Positions 23,310 through 31,217 are shown, counted from the stretch's first letter. The stretch is 35,713 nucleotides of DNA from Solirubrobacteraceae bacterium (GCA_030447785.1 JAUJOF010000003.1:1-35713), one strand, 5' to 3'. Numbers and translations: made by a program. Notes: generated from the sequence alone by a model not told the origin.

Positions 23310-24421
23310 GCATCCCTCGCGAGTCGCACGCCGCTGAAGATCTGGCGGCGCTGGGGCAGGTCCCAGTTGCGAAAGGTGCGCGTGGCCACGTGCGGATGGC
23401 TGGCCCACGAGCCGCCGCGCAACACCCGGTAGCCGGCGCCGAAGAACACCTCGGAGTACTCCCGGTAAGGGTGGGCCTCGAAGCCGGGGTAGCCGGTGAA
23501 CTCGGTGGCGGTCCACTCCCACGCCTGTCCTATGCCGCTGGGCGTCTCCTGGTCCCGGGTCGCCGCCCTCTCCCACTCGGCCTCGGTGGGGAGGCGGGCC
23601 CCCTGGCTGCGGGCGAAGGCGTCGGCCTCGAACCAGGAGACGTGCAGCGCGGGGAGCTCCGGGTCGACCGGAGCCCCGTCCCACCCCTGCGGGTGGGTGA
23701 TGTCGTACTCCTCCTTCCAGGCCCAGCCCTCGTTCGACCACCACTCGCGCCGTTCGTAGCCCCCGCCCTCGGCGAAGGTCAGCCAGGAGGCGTTGGTCAC
23801 CGGGGTGCGGGCGATGCGGAAGGCGGGCACGTCGACGGGATGGCGCGGGCGCTCGTTGTCGAAGGCGAACGCCTCGGCGGGCGCGCCCATGGAGAAGGTC
23901 CCGGCCGGCATGTCGATCCAGTCCTCGGCCTGCGGGCCGGAGAACCGTTGCGCCTCGCCCTGTGGTGAGCCTCCGGGCAGGCCGGCGAGGAACAGGGTCT
24001 GGCGCATCGTCTCCTGGTGCTGGAGCTCGTGGCGGGCCACCATCTCGACCGTGACGCCGTCGCCGGTCCCCTGGCGGTCGAGGACCGCGAGGGTCCGTTC
24101 GCGGACCTCCTCGAGGTGGGCGAACAGCTCGGCCCCGCGCAGAAAGCGAATGTCGCCGCGCGCGCAGCGGGGCGTCTCGAACGCGTCGTACAGCTCGGCC
24201 AGGTCGGGACGCAGCAGGTCGAGGCCACCGTGACGGTGGTTGATCCACAGGTCCTCGTAGGCGGCGATGTGCCCCAGGTCCCAGGCCAGTGGGCTCATGA
24301 TCGGCGTCCACACCCGCTCCAGGGCGGCGTCGTCGAAGCCGGCCACGAGCGCCAGGGTGCGCTCGCGGGCATGGTCCAGCGCGCCTGTGAGCTGGGTGAC
24401 GGGAACCACGTTGCCGGCCAT
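23306..24421 (-). CDS. egtB: Ergothioneine synthase EgtB (nonheme iron sulfoxide synthase), short form
   Basis: A 371-aa protein with a DinB-like N-terminal half and an FGE-sulfatase-type C-terminal half. The three iron ligands are visible: H51 in WDLGHIA and H131/H135 in HELQHQE. The C-terminal half has PAGTFSMGA, LPTEAEWERAA, WEWTATEFTGYPGF and YRVLRGGSW. It joins hercynine and a thiol donor using O2 to form the sulfoxide intermediate. Many EgtB proteins exceed 420 aa, so this is a compact form, and whether it uses cysteine or gamma-glutamylcysteine is unknown. No egtA, egtC or egtE is adjacent. ATG 24421 is the first start that makes sense; upstream frame is not protein-like. egtD follows with a 4-nt overlap. 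Confidence 0.93.
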   Translation of the reverse strand: MAGNVVPVTQLTGALDHARERTLALVAGFDDAALERVWTPIMSPLAWDLGHIAAYEDLWINHRHGGLDLLRPDLAELYDAFETPRCARGDIRFLRGAELFAHLEEVRERTLAVLDRQGTGDGVTVEMVARHELQHQETMRQTLFLAGLPGGSPQGEAQRFSGPQAEDWIDMPAGTFSMGAPAEAFAFDNERPRHPVDVPAFRIARTPVTNASWLTFAEGGGYERREWWSNEGWAWKEEYDITHPQGWDGAPVDPELPALHVSWFEADAFARSQGARLPTEAEWERAATRDQETPSGIGQAWEWTATEFTGYPGFEAHPYREYSEVFFGAGYRVLRGGSWASHPHVATRTFRNWDLPQRRQIFSGVRLARDA

Positions 24422-24487
24422 ACCCGCATGGTCGTCTGTCAACCGCACGCGTTCGTCGGCGTGGGGACATGGGTAGCGCGGCTCGCC

Positions 24488-25105
24488 ATGCACGAGATCG
24501 CCCCCGGCCTGGTCCACTGGAGCGTCGCCCATCCCGGCCTCGGCGAGGACGTCGACTCCTATCTGCTCGCCGAGCGTGGGGTGGTGCTCAACCCGATGCT
24601 GCCACCCGACGGCCTCGAGCCGCTGCGCACCGGTCCGGCGCCGCCCACCGACGTCGTGCTCACCAATCGCCACCACGTGCGCGACACGGCGGCCTTCGTC
24701 GAGGCCTTCGGCTGCGGGGTGCACGTGCCCGGGCCCGGGGTGGAAGAGGTCCGCGCCGGCGGCCTGGATGCCCGTGGTTACGGGCCTGGAGAAGAACTGC
24801 CCGGCGGGATGGTCGCCTTGGAGGTGGGCGCCATCAGCGCCGACGAGGCGGCGCTGCAGGTGCCCTGGGCGGGCGCGGTGGCCTTCGCCGACGGGCTGGT
24901 GCGCGGGGGCGGTGGCGATGGTCCACTGGCCTTCGTTTCGGATGGCTTGATGGGCGATGACCCGGAGGAGGTGAAGGCCGGGCTGCTGGAGGCGCTCGCC
25001 CGTGTGGCCGACCTGGAGCCGCGGCACCTGCTGCTCGCCCACGGGCGGCCGGTGGTGGGCGACGGGGCGGCGGCGTTGCGCGAGTTCCTGGCGCGCGGGC
25101 GCTAG
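24488..25105 (+). CDS. Metallo-beta-lactamase-fold protein with degenerate metal site
   Basis: A 205-aa protein from ATG 24488. The order of elements fits the MBL fold: HEIAPGLVHWSV, VDSYLLAERGVVLNP (the strand pair preceding the metal site), DVVLTNRHHVRDTAAF, then GAVAFADGLVR, LAFVSDGLMG and a closing HLLLAHGRPVVGDG. The canonical HxHxDH motif is replaced by NRHHVRD, and the spacing of later ligands is altered, so a normal dizinc site is unlikely. It may bind one metal or none. It is divergent from egtB, with 66 bp between starts, and convergent with pgl. A role next to ergothioneine synthesis is possible but unsupported by sequence. Its stop lies in the first copy of a 55-bp duplication. 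Confidence 0.8.
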   Translation: MHEIAPGLVHWSVAHPGLGEDVDSYLLAERGVVLNPMLPPDGLEPLRTGPAPPTDVVLTNRHHVRDTAAFVEAFGCGVHVPGPGVEEVRAGGLDARGYGPGEELPGGMVALEVGAISADEAALQVPWAGAVAFADGLVRGGGGDGPLAFVSDGLMGDDPEEVKAGLLEALARVADLEPRHLLLAHGRPVVGDGAAALREFLARGR

Positions 25106-25186
25106 GGCGTGGCCCCGTCAGCGGGGTCGGCTGCGCGAGTTCCTGGCGCGCGGGCGCTAGGGCGTGGCCCCGTCAGCGGGGTCGGC
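25077..25186. repeat. Perfect 55-bp tandem duplication across convergent gene ends
   Basis: Positions 25077-25131 and 25132-25186 are identical. Each copy contains CTAG, which reads TAG on both strands, and a small CCCCG/CGGGG hairpin with TCAG loop. The MBL gene stops in copy 1 (25103-25105) and pgl stops in copy 2 (complement of 25157-25159). Without the second copy, both genes would end in the same CTAG and overlap tail to tail. Confidence 0.95.
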
Positions 25187-25864
25187 CGCCGCGTCGCAGA
25201 TCACCTGGTCCAGCCCGTCGCCCAGCAGGGAGGCGGGGGTGGCCGGGTCGGGCTGGCCCAGCGCGCGGCCCAGCGCGTCGCGCTTGGCCTCTCCGGCCGC
25301 GAGGAGCACGGTGTGGCGTGCGGCGCGCAGCCAGGGCAGGGTGAGCGTGACGCGCCGGGGCGGTGGCTTGGGCGAGTCGTGGATCGCCACGCAGGGAGCG
25401 TGGCGGGCCTCCAGCAACGTGTGGTGGGGAAAGAGGGAGCCGATGTGGCCGTCGTCGCCGACGCCGAGCACGATCATGTCGAGCGCGCCGTCGGGTACGA
25501 GCCCCTCGAGCTCACGGGCGTACAGCCAGGCGGCGTCCTCGGGCAGCGCCTCGCCGTCCACCGGGTGCATGCGTGGCGCTTGCGCGCGCGCATGCGCCAG
25601 GAGCGACTCGTCGATCATGCGCGCATTGGACTGCGGATGGTGGCGGGGCACGCAGCGCTCGTCGCCCAGCCACAGGTGCACGTGGTCCCAGGCGCCCTCC
25701 ATCTCACCCAGCAGCTCGTAGGCGCGTCGCGGGGTGTCCCCGCCGGCCAGCGCGACGTGGAAGGCCTTCCCGCCCCGGCGCGCGTCGGCCAGCCGCGAGG
25801 CGACCTGGTCGGCCAGGTGCGCCGCCGCCGCCTGCGCGTCGGGTAGGGCGACGACGTCGGTCAC
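25157..25864 (-). CDS. pgl: 6-phosphogluconolactonase
   Basis: A 235-aa protein of the DevB/Pgl family (glucosamine-6-phosphate isomerase-like fold). It has FHVALAGGDTPRRAYELLG (substrate phosphate loop), WLGDERCVPRHHPQSNARM, MIVLGVGDDGHIGSLFPHH and a VTLTLPWLRAA segment, all typical. It hydrolyses 6-phosphoglucono-lactone to 6-phosphogluconate, the second step of the oxidative pentose phosphate path. GTG 25864 is preceded by AGGAGGGAGC, a strong ribosome binding site that lies within the preceding micro-ORF, and the GTG overlaps that ORF's TGA by four bases. It is the last gene of the gnd-zwf-opcA unit, and its 3' end is within the duplicated 55-bp segment. Confidence 0.95.
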   Translation of the reverse strand: MTDVVALPDAQAAAAHLADQVASRLADARRGGKAFHVALAGGDTPRRAYELLGEMEGAWDHVHLWLGDERCVPRHHPQSNARMIDESLLAHARAQAPRMHPVDGEALPEDAAWLYARELEGLVPDGALDMIVLGVGDDGHIGSLFPHHTLLEARHAPCVAIHDSPKPPPRRVTLTLPWLRAARHTVLLAAGEAKRDALGRALGQPDPATPASLLGDGLDQVICDAAADPADGATP

Positions 25865-25947
25865 GCTCCCTCCTGCCCCGTGCGCGCCTGCTGGTCGGCG
25901 CGCGCCACGTGCATGACCGCGTTGATGAGGGCCAGGTGGGTCTTCAC
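25861..25947 (-). CDS. 28-codon micro-ORF between opcA and pgl
   Basis: An open frame of 28 codons runs from GTG 25947 to TGA 25863-25861. The GTG overlaps the opcA stop (GTGA) and its TGA overlaps the pgl start (GTGA), so both joints are 4-nt overlaps, the same pattern as the real genes of this operon. The peptide begins VKTHLALINAVMHVARADQQ and ends in a short Gly/Glu/Ala tail, giving an amphipathic helix. I know no family for it. It may encode a microprotein, serve as a translational bridge that delivers ribosomes to pgl, or be chance. GC-rich code makes open frames common, but the double overlap is not expected by chance. Confidence 0.55.
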   Translation of the reverse strand: MKTHLALINAVMHVARADQQARTGQEGA

Positions 25948-27029
25948 GCCGCCATTCCCCGGGCGGCGCCCAGCGCCTCGGCGAAGATCGGGTCTCGCAG
26001 CAGCGCCTGGCGCAGCCCCTCGCCCAGGATGCCCGGCTCCCCGCGCGAGGCGCCCAGCACCGTCCAGGTGCGCTGCGCGCCGGTGGGGTCGCTGCGCCGC
26101 GCGCGCAGGCCGCCGATGCCGCGGGAGAGCTCGAGGGATCCGCCCGAAGCGCCGTGCAGGGTGATGGCGCAGAGGCCGGGGGCCGCCATCTCGGCGTCGG
26201 GCTCCAGGCGCACGCGCACGTCACCGTGGCGCGAGGTCAGCCGGCCGGTCAGGGCGTCCCCGTCGCGCAGCAGCGCCGCGGGGCGCCAACCCAGCCGCGC
26301 GGCCAGCCACCCGGCCAGCAGCAATGCGGCGACGCCCGAATCGCGGCGGTGGCGCACGGTCACGCCGGCCAGGCGGCGCAGCTCGGGGCGTCGGGCGGGC
26401 GGGTCGAAGGCGGCGGCCACCCTCTCGCGCCAGGGGGTGCCGCGCAGCCACGACAGGTCGACGACGTGCGCACGGCGCGCCAGCGCGCCCACGCGCTCGA
26501 GGGCGGCGCGGGGGTCGGGCTCGTCCAGGGAGTCGACCAGCACGACCTGGGCGATGGGGGGACCGCCCGCGAAGCGGGTGGTGAGCGCGTCGAGCGCCTC
26601 GGGGTGTCCGTGGGGCGCCCACACCACCGTGGCCACGTCGGTGACCACGAGCGGGTCGACGATGGTGTCCAGGTGCTCGAGGTGGCGCTCGCCGACCGAC
26701 ACCACCACGGTCTCGCGCACCAAAGGAGCATCGCCCCCCACGGGTCCCGTGACACTCACGCGCGCGTCGAGTTGGGTCCGGGCGGGGGGGCCGGTTTCCA
26801 CCGAGCACACCACCGTGCGCGACGCGTGCAGGCGCCCGACGCCGCGCAGGCGGTTGGCGATCTCGCCGCTCCATGCGCGGTCGACCACGCAGACCAGGTT
26901 GAGCGCCCGTGCGGGCTGGGCGCCCAACTCGCCGCGGTGGCGCTCGGTCAGCAGTGCGCGCAGCGCCGCCTCGATCGCGCCGGGCGAGGTGCCGCGCTCG
27001 GACCAGACGCTGTCGACCACCTCCGCCAT
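25944..27029 (-). CDS. opcA: Glucose-6-phosphate dehydrogenase assembly protein OpcA
   Basis: A 361-aa protein with no catalytic motif. ALNLVCVVDRAW, TVVCSVETGPPARTQLDA, HLDTIVDPLVVTDVATVVW and VVDLSWLRGTPWRERVAAAF are the typical OpcA landmarks. OpcA binds G6PDH, stabilising its active oligomer; in cyanobacteria it mediates redox control and in actinobacteria it is always coded next to zwf. ATG 27029 shares one base with the zwf stop (TGATG), so translation is coupled and stoichiometry may be fixed. Length and order are normal for actinobacteria. The stop joins a micro-ORF by a 4-nt overlap. Cytosolic. Confidence 0.93.
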   Translation of the reverse strand: MAEVVDSVWSERGTSPGAIEAALRALLTERHRGELGAQPARALNLVCVVDRAWSGEIANRLRGVGRLHASRTVVCSVETGPPARTQLDARVSVTGPVGGDAPLVRETVVVSVGERHLEHLDTIVDPLVVTDVATVVWAPHGHPEALDALTTRFAGGPPIAQVVLVDSLDEPDPRAALERVGALARRAHVVDLSWLRGTPWRERVAAAFDPPARRPELRRLAGVTVRHRRDSGVAALLLAGWLAARLGWRPAALLRDGDALTGRLTSRHGDVRVRLEPDAEMAAPGLCAITLHGASGGSLELSRGIGGLRARRSDPTGAQRTWTVLGASRGEPGILGEGLRQALLRDPIFAEALGAARGMAA

Positions 27030-28570
27030 CAGATGGCCCGCCAGCCCCCTTCCAGCAGCGCCTCGGCCTCCGCCGGGCCCTGGGAGCCCGCCGGATAGGT
27101 GGCCGGTCCGCCGCGCTCGGCCGCCCACGCATTCAGGACCGGCTCACAGATGGCCCACTGGGCCTCGACCTCGTCGTTGCGGGTGAACAGCGTGGCGTCG
27201 CCACGCATGGCGTCGAGGATCAGGCGCTCGTAGGCCTCGGGCGACTGCGAGAGGAACGCGGTGCCATAGAGGAACTCCATGTTCACGGGGCGGACGCGCA
27301 TGCGGGAATTCGGCCCGCCCACCCCCGGAATCTTCGCCCCGAACTTCAGAGTCACGCCCTCGTTGGGCTGCACCGTGAGCACGAGCTGGTTGGGCTGGGG
27401 GCCGACGGCGCCGTCCATCCCGAAGGCCTGGTGGGGTACGGGCTTGAGCGTCACCGCGATCTCGGTGACCTTGCGCGCCAGGCGCTTGCCCGTGCGCAGC
27501 GCGATGGGCACGCCGGCCCAGCGCCAGTTGTCGACCTCTAGGCGCAGCGCCGCGTAGGTCTCGGTGGTCGAGTCGTCGGGCACGCCCTCCTCGTCCCGGT
27601 AGGCGGGGACCGCCTCGCCGCTCGTCGTGCCCGCCGTGTACTGGGCGCGCACCGCGTCGCCGGCCGCCGGCGGGCGAATCGCGCGCAGGACCTTGACCTT
27701 CTCGTCGCGCACCTCGTCGGCCGAAAAGCTCACCGGCGGCTCCATGCACAGCAGCGTGAGCAGCTGGAGCATGTGGTTCTGGATCAGGTCGCGCAGGGCC
27801 CCCGAGGCGTCGTAGTAGCCGGCGCGCGAGCCGATGCCGATGTCCTCGGCCGCCGTGATCTGCACATGGTCGATGTAGTTGCGGTTCCACAGCGGCTCGA
27901 ACATCGCGTTGGCGAAGCGGAAGGCCAGGACGTTCTGGACCGTCTCCTTGCCCAGATAGTGGTCGATGCGAAAGACCTGGCCCTCGCGGAAGACGTCGAG
28001 CACCTGTGCGTTGAGCTCGCGCGCCTCGTGCAGGTTCGAGCCGAAGGGCTTCTCGACGACCACGCGCGCCTGCGCGCCCTCGAGGCCGCCTGTGCCCGCA
28101 TGAGTATCCAGCCCCCGCGCGCCGAGCTCGCGCACGATGACGGGGAAGAACGACGGCGCAGTGGACAGGTAGAAGCAGCGGTCCAGCGGCTCGCCGGCCT
28201 CCTCGTCGTGGGCGGTCAGCACCGCCTCCAGGCGCTCGTAGACCGTGGGGTCGTCGAAGGACCCGCTGACGTAGCACGACGAGGCGAGCAGCGCCTCGAG
28301 CACCGCCTCGTCGGGCGGGCGGCGCGAGAACGCGCGCACCGCGTCGGCGGCCCGGGCACGGAACTCCTCGTCGGCCATCTCCGAACGCGAGGAGCCCACC
28401 AGGTGGAAGCGCTCGGGCAGCGCGCCCTCGTGGGCGAGGTTGTACAGCGCGGGGAGCAGCTTGCGCCGGGCCAAGTCGCCGGTGGCGCCGAAGATGACCA
28501 GCGTGGTGGGGTGGACGGGCAGGCGCTCCAGCCCGGCCGTGAGCGGGTTGACCGTCAGCGTGTCAGCCAT
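27029..28570 (-). CDS. zwf: Glucose-6-phosphate 1-dehydrogenase
   Basis: A 513-aa full-length enzyme. GATGDLA at 28-34 binds NADP, EKPFG at 171-175 and RIDHYLGKE at 199-207 form the substrate site with the catalytic His pair. It oxidises glucose-6-phosphate to the lactone and supplies NADPH. ATG 28570 lies within the last codons of gnd, an 8-nt overlap, and its stop overlaps the opcA start. The order gnd-zwf-opcA-pgl on one strand gathers all oxidative-branch functions into one unit, likely under the promoter upstream of gnd. Confidence 0.98.
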   Translation of the reverse strand: MADTLTVNPLTAGLERLPVHPTTLVIFGATGDLARRKLLPALYNLAHEGALPERFHLVGSSRSEMADEEFRARAADAVRAFSRRPPDEAVLEALLASSCYVSGSFDDPTVYERLEAVLTAHDEEAGEPLDRCFYLSTAPSFFPVIVRELGARGLDTHAGTGGLEGAQARVVVEKPFGSNLHEARELNAQVLDVFREGQVFRIDHYLGKETVQNVLAFRFANAMFEPLWNRNYIDHVQITAAEDIGIGSRAGYYDASGALRDLIQNHMLQLLTLLCMEPPVSFSADEVRDEKVKVLRAIRPPAAGDAVRAQYTAGTTSGEAVPAYRDEEGVPDDSTTETYAALRLEVDNWRWAGVPIALRTGKRLARKVTEIAVTLKPVPHQAFGMDGAVGPQPNQLVLTVQPNEGVTLKFGAKIPGVGGPNSRMRVRPVNMEFLYGTAFLSQSPEAYERLILDAMRGDATLFTRNDEVEAQWAICEPVLNAWAAERGGPATYPAGSQGPAEAEALLEGGWRAI

Positions 28571-29492
28571 CGGCCCGCCGCTGCGTCGCGTGCCCGCCGA
28601 ACTGGGCGCGCAGCGCCGCGAGCACCCGCCCCGTGAAGTCGCCGTTGCCGCGCGAGTAGAAGCGTGCGTACAGCGCCGCGGTGATCACCGGGGTGGGCAC
28701 GTCGTGGTCCATGGCCTCTTCGATCGTCCAGCGCCCCTCCCCCGAGTCGCCGGTGTGCGCGCTGAGCCGGGCGAGGTCGCCGCCCTCCTGCTCGAAGGCC
28801 CGCGCGGCCAGCTCGCACAACCAGGAGCGGACCACCGAGCCCTGCATCCACAGGTGGGCGATCTGGGCCTGGTCGAGGTCGAACGGGGCCTTGTCGAAGA
28901 GGTCGAAGCCCTCGGCGTAGGCCTGCATGAGCCCGTACTCGACGCCGTTGTGGACCATCTTCACGTAGTGGCCCGCGCCCGTCGGTCCCATGTGGCCCCA
29001 ACCCGGCCCGTGCTCCTCGCTGGGCGGCGGGGCGAGCACGTCGAGCACGGGGCTCAGGCGCGCCACCGCCTCGTCGGGACCGCCGACCATCATGCAGTAG
29101 CCCTCCTGCAGGCCCCAGACCCCGCCCGAGGTGCCGACATCGATGTAGCCGATCCCGCGCGCGGCCAGCGCCTCACCTCGGGCGCGATCCTCGGTCCACT
29201 TGGAGTTGCCCCCGTCGACCACGGCGTCGCCGTCCTCCAGCAGCTCACCGACGCGCTCGACGGTCTGCTGGGTGATCTCGCCGGCCGGGACCATGATCCA
29301 CACCGTGCGCGGGGCGCTCAGCGCCGCGACGAGCTCCTCGAGCGAGCCCACCGCCTTCGCACCGCCGTCGCCGGCGCGCTCGCGCGCCTCCTGGGAGGGG
29401 TCGAAGGCGACCACCTCGTGGTCGGAGTCGCGCAGGATGCGCGCGACCATGTTGCCGCCCATGCGGCCCAGCCCCACGAAGCCGATCTGCAC
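28563..29492 (-). CDS. gnd: 6-phosphogluconate dehydrogenase, short decarboxylating form
   Basis: A 309-aa enzyme of the short Gnd/YqeC type, in contrast to the about 470-aa enteric type. IGFVGLGRMGGNM at the start is the cofactor fold, VVDGGNSKW and DVGTSGGVWG are the substrate loops and GAGHYVKMVHNGVEYGLMQAYAEG contains the catalytic Lys and Asn (cited as a landmark). It converts 6-phosphogluconate to ribulose-5-phosphate plus CO2; short forms are often NAD-preferring, but this cannot be decided here. GTG 29492 is nine bases after GGAGG and is preferred over GTG 29498, which is only three bases away. First gene of the oxidative pentose phosphate operon. Confidence 0.95.
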   Translation of the reverse strand: MQIGFVGLGRMGGNMVARILRDSDHEVVAFDPSQEARERAGDGGAKAVGSLEELVAALSAPRTVWIMVPAGEITQQTVERVGELLEDGDAVVDGGNSKWTEDRARGEALAARGIGYIDVGTSGGVWGLQEGYCMMVGGPDEAVARLSPVLDVLAPPPSEEHGPGWGHMGPTGAGHYVKMVHNGVEYGLMQAYAEGFDLFDKAPFDLDQAQIAHLWMQGSVVRSWLCELAARAFEQEGGDLARLSAHTGDSGEGRWTIEEAMDHDVPTPVITAALYARFYSRGNGDFTGRVLAALRAQFGGHATQRRADG

Positions 29493-29599
29493 GGTCACGC
29501 ACCTCCGTTCGTCACCATCGCATCCTGCGTACCCGCTGCCCGGCGTCCTCACCGAAAGCGAGGGGCGCCAGCTGACCGATAGGCCGTATTCGGCAGACG

Positions 29600-29621
29600 G
29601 GATCGACATCCATGTCGATCC
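29600..29621. repeat. 10-bp palindrome upstream of gnd
   Basis: GGATCGACAT and ATGTCGATCC are perfect inverted repeats separated by CC. Both arms could form a hairpin or an operator for a dimeric regulator of the gnd-zwf-opcA-pgl unit, about 110 bp upstream of the gnd start. No regulator gene is adjacent. Confidence 0.6.
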
Positions 29622-29656
29622 TTCGAGAGAAGATCGCTTCGCCGTTCCGGCGGCGA

Positions 29657-29691
29657 GTCCCGGGCAGATCGCTACGCGATCCGCCCGGGAC
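29657..29691 (-). terminator. Strong hairpin downstream of pgi
   Basis: Arms of 16 bases (29657-29672 and 29676-29691) pair with one mismatch around the loop TAC. The hairpin lies 24 bases behind the pgi stop in the direction of transcription. No T-run follows. It most likely ends the pgi transcript and separates it from the gnd unit. Confidence 0.7.
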
Positions 29692-29714
29692 GGCCGGCCC
29701 ACCGAGATGCGTCG

Positions 29715-31217
29715 TTAGAGGAGGCGCTGGATGCGGTCGGTCAGCCGCCGCAGGGCCGCGGCGGCGTCCTCGCCGGCCAAGCGCAAGCGCTCGGCGGGTT
29801 TGCCGCGCTCGCGCAGGGTGCGCAGGTCGCCCAGCGCCTGGGCGCTCTTGAGCGTCTCGAAGGAGAAGTCGCGGCCGGGGATGTCGCGATCCTGGTCGGC
29901 CTCGTGCACGAGCTGGAGGAAGCGTCCGGTGGGCGGGCCGCCCTTGTGCAGCTGGCCGGTGGAGTGCATGTAGCGCGGGCCGTAGCCGAAGGTGGTCGCG
30001 CAGCCCGTGCGCTCCTGCAGCAGCTCGCGCAAGGTCTGGGCGGCCTCGTCGACGGCGGGGGAGGGGGCGACGAAGGCCAGCAGCGCGAGGTAGTCCGGTG
30101 GCTGGGCATCCAGCAGCGCGCGCAGATCCTCGTCGCCCGCCTCGCCTTCGTCGCGCAGGGGGAGGTCGTCCAGGATCCCTTTGATGGCGTCCTTGGTCGC
30201 CTGCACGTCGGGCTGGTCGAAGGGGTTGACCTCCAGCGCCCAGCCGGCGACCGCGGTGGCCACCTCGGTGGTGAAGAACAGGCGGCCCAGGTCCTCCGGC
30301 GCGGCGAAGCCGTGCGCAGCGGCGTCGAAGGTCTGGCGGTCGGGACCGTCCTCGGCGCCCGGCGGCGCGTCGGCCACCGGCAGGATCCCCCGACCCTCCT
30401 TGCCCAGCGACTCGGCGATCAGCTGCTCGAGCCACAGGCCCACGGTGGCGATGGCCGCCGACAGGCGGAGGATGAGCTTGTCGCGCCCGGCGAGCGCGTG
30501 CGCGGCCCAGGTCAGGCCGAGGTCCAGGCCCGCCCGCGCGGCCTCGTGCTCGTCGAAGTCAAGCAGCGCGTCGAGGTCCGCGCCGTGCAGGGCGGCGGGC
30601 ACCAGGCCGAAGTACGACAGCGCGCTGTAGCGCCCGCCGATCTCGGGGTCGTTGCGAAACGTGCGCCGAAAGCCGCGCTCGCGCGCGAGGGCCTCGAGCT
30701 CCGAGCCGGGGTCGGTGATCACCACGAAGCGGGCCGGGTCGTGGTGGCGCTTCCAGAAGTACTCGAGCTGGGAGCGCGTCTCGGTGGTGCCCCCGGACTT
30801 GGAGGAGGTCACCACCAACGCGCCCTCGGCGCTGGTGGCCGCCAGCGCATCGCCGTCGCTGGAGTCGAGCACCTCCACCGCGAGGCCGTTCGACGCGAAG
30901 GAGTACGCGAAGACCTGGGGCGCCAGGGAGGAGCCGCCGATGCCCAGCACCACCGCGCGATTCAGCCCGTCGCCGGCGCACGCCGCGGCGAAGCCGAGCA
31001 GGTCGCGGGTCTGCGTGCGCATGGCGGCGGGCGAGCCCAGCCAGCCCATGCGGTCGGCGACCTCGGGCCGCCCGGCCGGGCCGAAGAGGGTGTCGTCGCG
31101 CAGCCACAGGCGCCCCAACACGTCCTCCTCGCGCGCACGCTGGCGCAGCCGATGCAAAAGGGTGGCGAAGGGGCCGGCCGGGTCCCTGAGCCGGGCTCCT
31201 CGGGGTTCTCCGTTCAC
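29715..31217 (-). CDS. pgi: Glucose-6-phosphate isomerase (Tal-Pgi-type)
   Basis: A 500-aa isomerase from GTG 31217. VVLGIGGSSLAPQVF, VVTSSKSGGTTETRSQ and FGYGPRYMHSTGQLHKGGP are the sugar-phosphate and SIS-fold landmarks; the last carries the C-terminal His/Lys region. The N-terminal part, with DDTLFG and RMGWL, resembles the isomerase half of bifunctional transaldolase/isomerase proteins more than the classical 550-aa Pgi. It interconverts glucose-6-phosphate and fructose-6-phosphate. The GTG overlaps the rpiB stop by four bases. No transaldolase gene is present in the window. A hairpin follows the stop. Confidence 0.94.
   Translation of the reverse strand: MNGEPRGARLRDPAGPFATLLHRLRQRAREEDVLGRLWLRDDTLFGPAGRPEVADRMGWLGSPAAMRTQTRDLLGFAAACAGDGLNRAVVLGIGGSSLAPQVFAYSFASNGLAVEVLDSSDGDALAATSAEGALVVTSSKSGGTTETRSQLEYFWKRHHDPARFVVITDPGSELEALARERGFRRTFRNDPEIGGRYSALSYFGLVPAALHGADLDALLDFDEHEAARAGLDLGLTWAAHALAGRDKLILRLSAAIATVGLWLEQLIAESLGKEGRGILPVADAPPGAEDGPDRQTFDAAAHGFAAPEDLGRLFFTTEVATAVAGWALEVNPFDQPDVQATKDAIKGILDDLPLRDEGEAGDEDLRALLDAQPPDYLALLAFVAPSPAVDEAAQTLRELLQERTGCATTFGYGPRYMHSTGQLHKGGPPTGRFLQLVHEADQDRDIPGRDFSFETLKSAQALGDLRTLRERGKPAERLRLAGEDAAAALRRLTDRIQRLL

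Larger units (their letters stand above)
29493..29714. other. Intergenic region between pgi and gnd
   Basis: This stretch holds no gene. It contains the gnd ribosome binding site (GGAGG on the minus strand), two inverted repeats listed separately, and presumably the gnd promoter. TACGCA and TATCGG on the minus strand are possible -10 parts, but none has a clear partner, so I make no promoter call. Confidence 0.5.

Noticed and set aside
24437..24442. TTGACA-like -35 element upstream of egtB on the minus strand
   Set aside because: It is too close to the ATG at 24421; a -10 at normal distance would fall within the coding region and none is visible.
22320..24470. Long minus-strand frame continuing from egtD through egtB
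   Set aside because: Beyond ATG 23309 the translation is Arg/Pro/Gly-rich shadow sequence antiparallel or out of frame to egtB, while EgtD is complete at 329 aa.
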